From positions 34,165-49,823 of the forward strand of contig DDYM01000002.1 in NCBI GenBank assembly GCA_002347985.1: 15,659 nt of DNA. The letters run 5' to 3'. How positions within the stretch are numbered: position 1 is the stretch's first letter; each line of letters starts with the position of its first letter. Under the pieces are notes generated by a model. It was not told where the DNA came from and ran no database searches. It saw only the letters and a program-made list of their open reading frames with translations. Positions 12,953 to 15,659 of this stretch are shown in pieces. The position numbers and the translations under genes are program-made. The DNA comes from Bacteroidetes bacterium UBA2234 (lineage in GTDB: Bacteria; Bacteroidota; Bacteroidia; NS11-12g; UBA955).

Positions 12953-15271
12953 ATGAAAATCTCCATTGATTGGTTAAAATCCTTATTGCCTACTGAGGCG
13001 AGTGCCAATGAAATCTCCGATTTGTTGTCGGTTTCGGGCTTAGAAGTTGAACACATTGAACCTTGGTTTAGTGTTGGCAATGGTTTGAAAGGGTTTGTTA
13101 TAGGTGAAGTGATGAGTTGTGTGCCGCATCCCAATGCAGATCGTTTGCGGGTAACAACGGTGAATGTTGGTGGCGAGTCGTTTTTGCCAATTGTATGTGG
13201 AGCGCCCAACGTAGCGGAGGGACAGAAAGTTGTAGTGGCTTTGGTGGGCACCGAAATTCATATGCCAGGCAAGGAGGTATTTGTCATTGGTAAGGCGAAG
13301 ATTCGCGGTGAGGTTTCCGAGGGGATGATTTGCGCGGAGGATGAATGCGGTTTAGGAAATAGTCATGATGGTATTTTGGTATTGCCGGGCGATGCCAAAG
13401 TAGGTATGTTGGCCTCTGAGTATTTTGGCATTGCTTCGGATGTTGTTTTGGAGATTGGACTAACTGCCAATCGCGGGGATGCCGCATCGCACTTGGGAGT
13501 TGTCAACGATTTGGCTGCTTTATTGAAAAAGGATTTTCAAAGGATTTCGCATCATTCCGTTCCTGCAAAGCCCTTGGGCCGAGCGGTGGAAATTGTAGAT
13601 TCTGAATTGTGTCAGAGATATTTTGCCTTAGAATTCAAGGGATTGCAATTGGGTGAAAGTCCAAATTTTGTTAAGAATCGATTGAGGGCAATTGGCATCG
13701 AGCCGCGAAATAATGTTGTAGATACAACGAATTATTTCTTACATCAAACCGGACAGCCGATGCATGCTTTTGATGCGGATTTGGTGGAGGGTGGCCTTAT
13801 GGTTCGTTTGGCCAAAGAGAATGAAACGTTGGAATTATTGGATGGAAAGACCATCAAATTGGATACGCAAGACATTGTGATTGCCGATAACTCTGGAGCG
13901 ATTGCTTTGGCTGGGGTTATGGGTGGAATGAAGACGGCGGTGAATGCAAAAACAAAGAATGTGATTTTGGAAGTTGCGCATTTTCATCCAACTTTGGTTA
14001 GGAAGTCGGCAAAGCGCCATCATTTACATACGGATGCTGGGTTCCGATTTGAGAGGGGTGTGGATGTGGAGAATATGGCAAATGCGGCGGTGTTGGCTGC
14101 TTCTCATTTGGTGGAGCATTGTGGCGGTGAGTGGATTGCCAATTCTGAGGTTTTAACAGTTGCAATTGAAAGCAGAAAGATCGACCTAAAGATTGCGGAG
14201 CTTTGCAAATTTGCAGGCCTAGAAATTCCAGTTTTGGAAATTGAAAGGATACTAAAACAATTGGGTTTTTGGGTAAATCAACTTCATTCTCACTGGGAAG
14301 TTTCGGTTCCGGGTTGGAGAAACGATGTATCGATTGCTGTAGATTTATACGAAGAAGTGATGCGTATTTACGGCTACGACCATGTCCCCATGGACGGCAA
14401 ATTACAAGCTACATTGGGCACTTTTGAAGGCATGGGATTGCGCAAATCGGAAAATCGCATGCGTCAATACTTGATAAATCAGGGAATGTTGGAGGCCTCA
14501 ACCAATTCATTGCATCCAAGTGCGTGGTACCCAGGATTGGACGATTTGGTTTATTTGAGTAACCCATTGAGCACGGATATGGATGTGATGAGAGCGTCTT
14601 TGATTCCGGGTTTACTGCAGTCTGTGGCATACAACATCAATCGAAAGGCGGAATCTGTCCAACTGTTTGAAGTGGGAAGGACATACAGAAAAACTGCCAA
14701 GGGCTTTAAAGAAACGCCGGTATTGAGCATGGTGTTTTGGGGCGCTGTTCAGCCAGAGAGTTGGGAAAACAAAGCAAAGATGGTAGATCATTACCATGTA
14801 AAGAGGAGGGTTTTGGGAGTTCTCAAAAGTCTAGGTTGTGAAACGATGCCAGACAATATCGAAATTACAGAGGCACCAAAAAATTGGTTAACTGCCGCAG
14901 AAATAAACGGTACTGTGTGGTGTGTAGAATTTCCATGGAGAAAGTATATCAAGCACAAAGCTGAAGAATTAAAAGTTGTTTCGGCGCCTAAGTATCCGGG
15001 TATGCGCAGGGATTTGAGTTTGGTGGTTGCCAAGGAGCTCACGTTTGCTGAACTGGAAGGCGTGGTTAAAAGTGTCAAATTGCCTTTGTTACAGGACGTT
15101 CGCGTATTTGATGTATTTGAGGGTAAACCATTGGAATCAGACCAGAAGGCTGTTGCTTTGAGTTTTCATTTTCTGAATGCGGAATCTACCCTTACAGATA
15201 CGGAGGTAGATCGTTGTATGGACAAACTGATGAAGGCTTTTGAGGCTGGAGGCGCATCGATAAGAAAGTAA
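12953..15271 (+). CDS. pheT: Phenylalanine-tRNA ligase beta subunit
   Basis: Beta chain of the (alpha-beta)2 enzyme that charges tRNA-Phe; it carries tRNA binding and the B3/4 editing site. Domains in order are: an N-terminal segment with SGLEVEHIE (28-36); an EMAP/OB tRNA-binding domain with GEVMSCVPHPNADRLRV (51-67), CGAPNVAEGQ (82-91) and KIRGEVSEGMICAEDECGLG (116-135); B3/4 with VVDTTNYFLHQTGQPMHAFDAD (255-276), LAGVMGG (319-325) and TDAGFRFERGVD (360-371); B5 with PGWRNDVSIAVDLYEEVMRIYGYD (453-476); a catalytic-core-like domain with LSNPLSTDMDVMRASLIPGLL (535-555) and LFEVGRTY (571-578); and a C-terminal FDX-ACB domain from YPGMRRDLSLVV (681-692). Length is 772, somewhat below E. coli (795). 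The shortening lies near 640-670, where the usual G-x-hydrophobic-GE segment is replaced by TAAEINGTVWCVEF. pheS is not in the window. Confidence 0.98.
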   Translation: MKISIDWLKSLLPTEASANEISDLLSVSGLEVEHIEPWFSVGNGLKGFVIGEVMSCVPHPNADRLRVTTVNVGGESFLPIVCGAPNVAEGQKVVVALVGTEIHMPGKEVFVIGKAKIRGEVSEGMICAEDECGLGNSHDGILVLPGDAKVGMLASEYFGIASDVVLEIGLTANRGDAASHLGVVNDLAALLKKDFQRISHHSVPAKPLGRAVEIVDSELCQRYFALEFKGLQLGESPNFVKNRLRAIGIEPRNNVVDTTNYFLHQTGQPMHAFDADLVEGGLMVRLAKENETLELLDGKTIKLDTQDIVIADNSGAIALAGVMGGMKTAVNAKTKNVILEVAHFHPTLVRKSAKRHHLHTDAGFRFERGVDVENMANAAVLAASHLVEHCGGEWIANSEVLTVAIESRKIDLKIAELCKFAGLEIPVLEIERILKQLGFWVNQLHSHWEVSVPGWRNDVSIAVDLYEEVMRIYGYDHVPMDGKLQATLGTFEGMGLRKSENRMRQYLINQGMLEASTNSLHPSAWYPGLDDLVYLSNPLSTDMDVMRASLIPGLLQSVAYNINRKAESVQLFEVGRTYRKTAKGFKETPVLSMVFWGAVQPESWENKAKMVDHYHVKRRVLGVLKSLGCETMPDNIEITEAPKNWLTAAEINGTVWCVEFPWRKYIKHKAEELKVVSAPKYPGMRRDLSLVVAKELTFAELEGVVKSVKLPLLQDVRVFDVFEGKPLESDQKAVALSFHFLNAESTLTDTEVDRCMDKLMKAFEAGGASIRK

Positions 15272-15312
15272 TTGTCTTATGGGAAAATCAATAGCATAAA
15301 TTGATCAGGCCC

Positions 15313-15659
15313 ATGAGCAATAATATGAGCAACAATTTATTGAGAATCAAACAAATTCTATCGAAAGGGATTTCCATTCTCACTTTTCCCGGTTTTATCG
15401 CGGCGGCAGGTTTCGGGATTTTGTGCAAGGGTGTTTATGTATCAAATGATATAATTACCACGTCTGAGCCGTTTGGTTACATTCATTTTTCTGGTGCACT
15501 TTTCGGCTATGTGTTAGTGCCGCTGTTGTTCGTTTTTTTTCTGCTTTGGCAAAAGACAATATCGAGCGTAACGATGCCTGTGGTGTCGGATCGAAAATGG
15601 GGATTTTTGGGAGCGGTGGCCGGCGCTTTTCAAGTTTTCATTATGACTTGGTTTGATGC
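15313..15659 (+). CDS. Membrane protein of unknown function (partial, 3' end outside window)
   Basis: From an ATG at 15313 the frame stays open to the right edge, giving 115 codons plus two bases. The frame is closed upstream by a TAG at 15292. A second in-frame ATG at 15325 and a TTG at 15301 are alternative starts. Two or three hydrophobic segments are visible: about residues 21-40 (ILTFPGFIAAAGFGILCKGV), about 57-80 (YIHFSGALFGYVLVPLLFVFF) and one running into the edge. The stretch ISSVTMPVVSDRKWGF with the preceding helix faintly recalls Bacteroidota membrane proteins annotated as PAP2-like, where a conserved Arg follows a SLxMP motif, but this is too weak to name. It is 41 bases after pheT on the same strand. 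Confidence 0.6.
   Translation, partial: MSNNMSNNLLRIKQILSKGISILTFPGFIAAAGFGILCKGVYVSNDIITTSEPFGYIHFSGALFGYVLVPLLFVFFLLWQKTISSVTMPVVSDRKWGFLGAVAGAFQVFIMTWFD

Noticed and set aside
15272..15312. Terminator after pheT (ATCAAT at 15287-15292 pairing with ATTGAT at 15300-15305)
   Set aside because: The stem is only 6 AT-rich pairs with a 7-base loop and no U tract follows, so a chance match is likely.

Overview
The window reads as a chromosomal segment of a member of the Bacteroidota (Cytophaga-Flavobacterium-Bacteroides group). Four things point there: AT-leaning DNA with few Shine-Dalgarno sites, promoter-like TAnnTTTG boxes (a clean one at 7904-7911), a CarB that lacks the C-terminal regulatory domain, and the gene run coiled-coil protein / zapA / rny / coaX / outer-membrane protein / lptC / pheT. 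The order and genus cannot be resolved from sequence alone. Coding density is very high. No tRNA, rRNA, CRISPR array, insertion sequence or phage gene is visible, and no gene-free stretch exceeds 300 bases.

Layout. Positions 1-180 (+) hold the Arg/Pro/Gly-rich repetitive tail of a gene that starts outside the window. It faces carB (279-3101, -) across a strong hairpin at 200-236 that can serve both strands as a terminator. Upstream of carB on the same strand is a UbiA-superfamily prenyltransferase (3190-4227, -) with the signature motifs of the homogentisate phytyltransferase branch. It is divergently paired, across only 45 bases, with a DUF92 integral membrane protein (4273-5190, +), the family that includes the plant phytyl-phosphate kinase VTE6.

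From 4273 to the end everything is on the plus strand and tightly packed: DUF92, rsmI (16S rRNA methyltransferase), lnt (apolipoprotein N-acyltransferase, unusually long), a 97-residue coiled-coil protein with a possible leaderless promoter, zapA, rny (RNase Y), coaX (type III pantothenate kinase), a FadL/PorV-like outer-membrane barrel, lptC (predicted lipoprotein), a 66-residue membrane protein overlapping lptC, pheT, and the first 115 codons of a membrane protein cut by the right edge.

Themes. Much of the plus-strand block concerns envelope and division. Lnt acylates lipoproteins, LptC is itself a predicted lipoprotein of LPS export, the barrel is an outer-membrane protein, and ZapA with the coiled-coil protein probably acts at the FtsZ ring. 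The remainder is housekeeping: rRNA methylation, mRNA decay, CoA synthesis and Phe-tRNA charging. The most interesting item is the divergent prenyltransferase/DUF92 pair. In plants and cyanobacteria both families act in consecutive steps of prenyl-quinol (tocopherol) synthesis, so the pair suggests an uncharacterised prenyl-lipid or prenyl-salvage function here. A second oddity is a perfect 14-bp hairpin inside the start of coaX, just downstream of rny.
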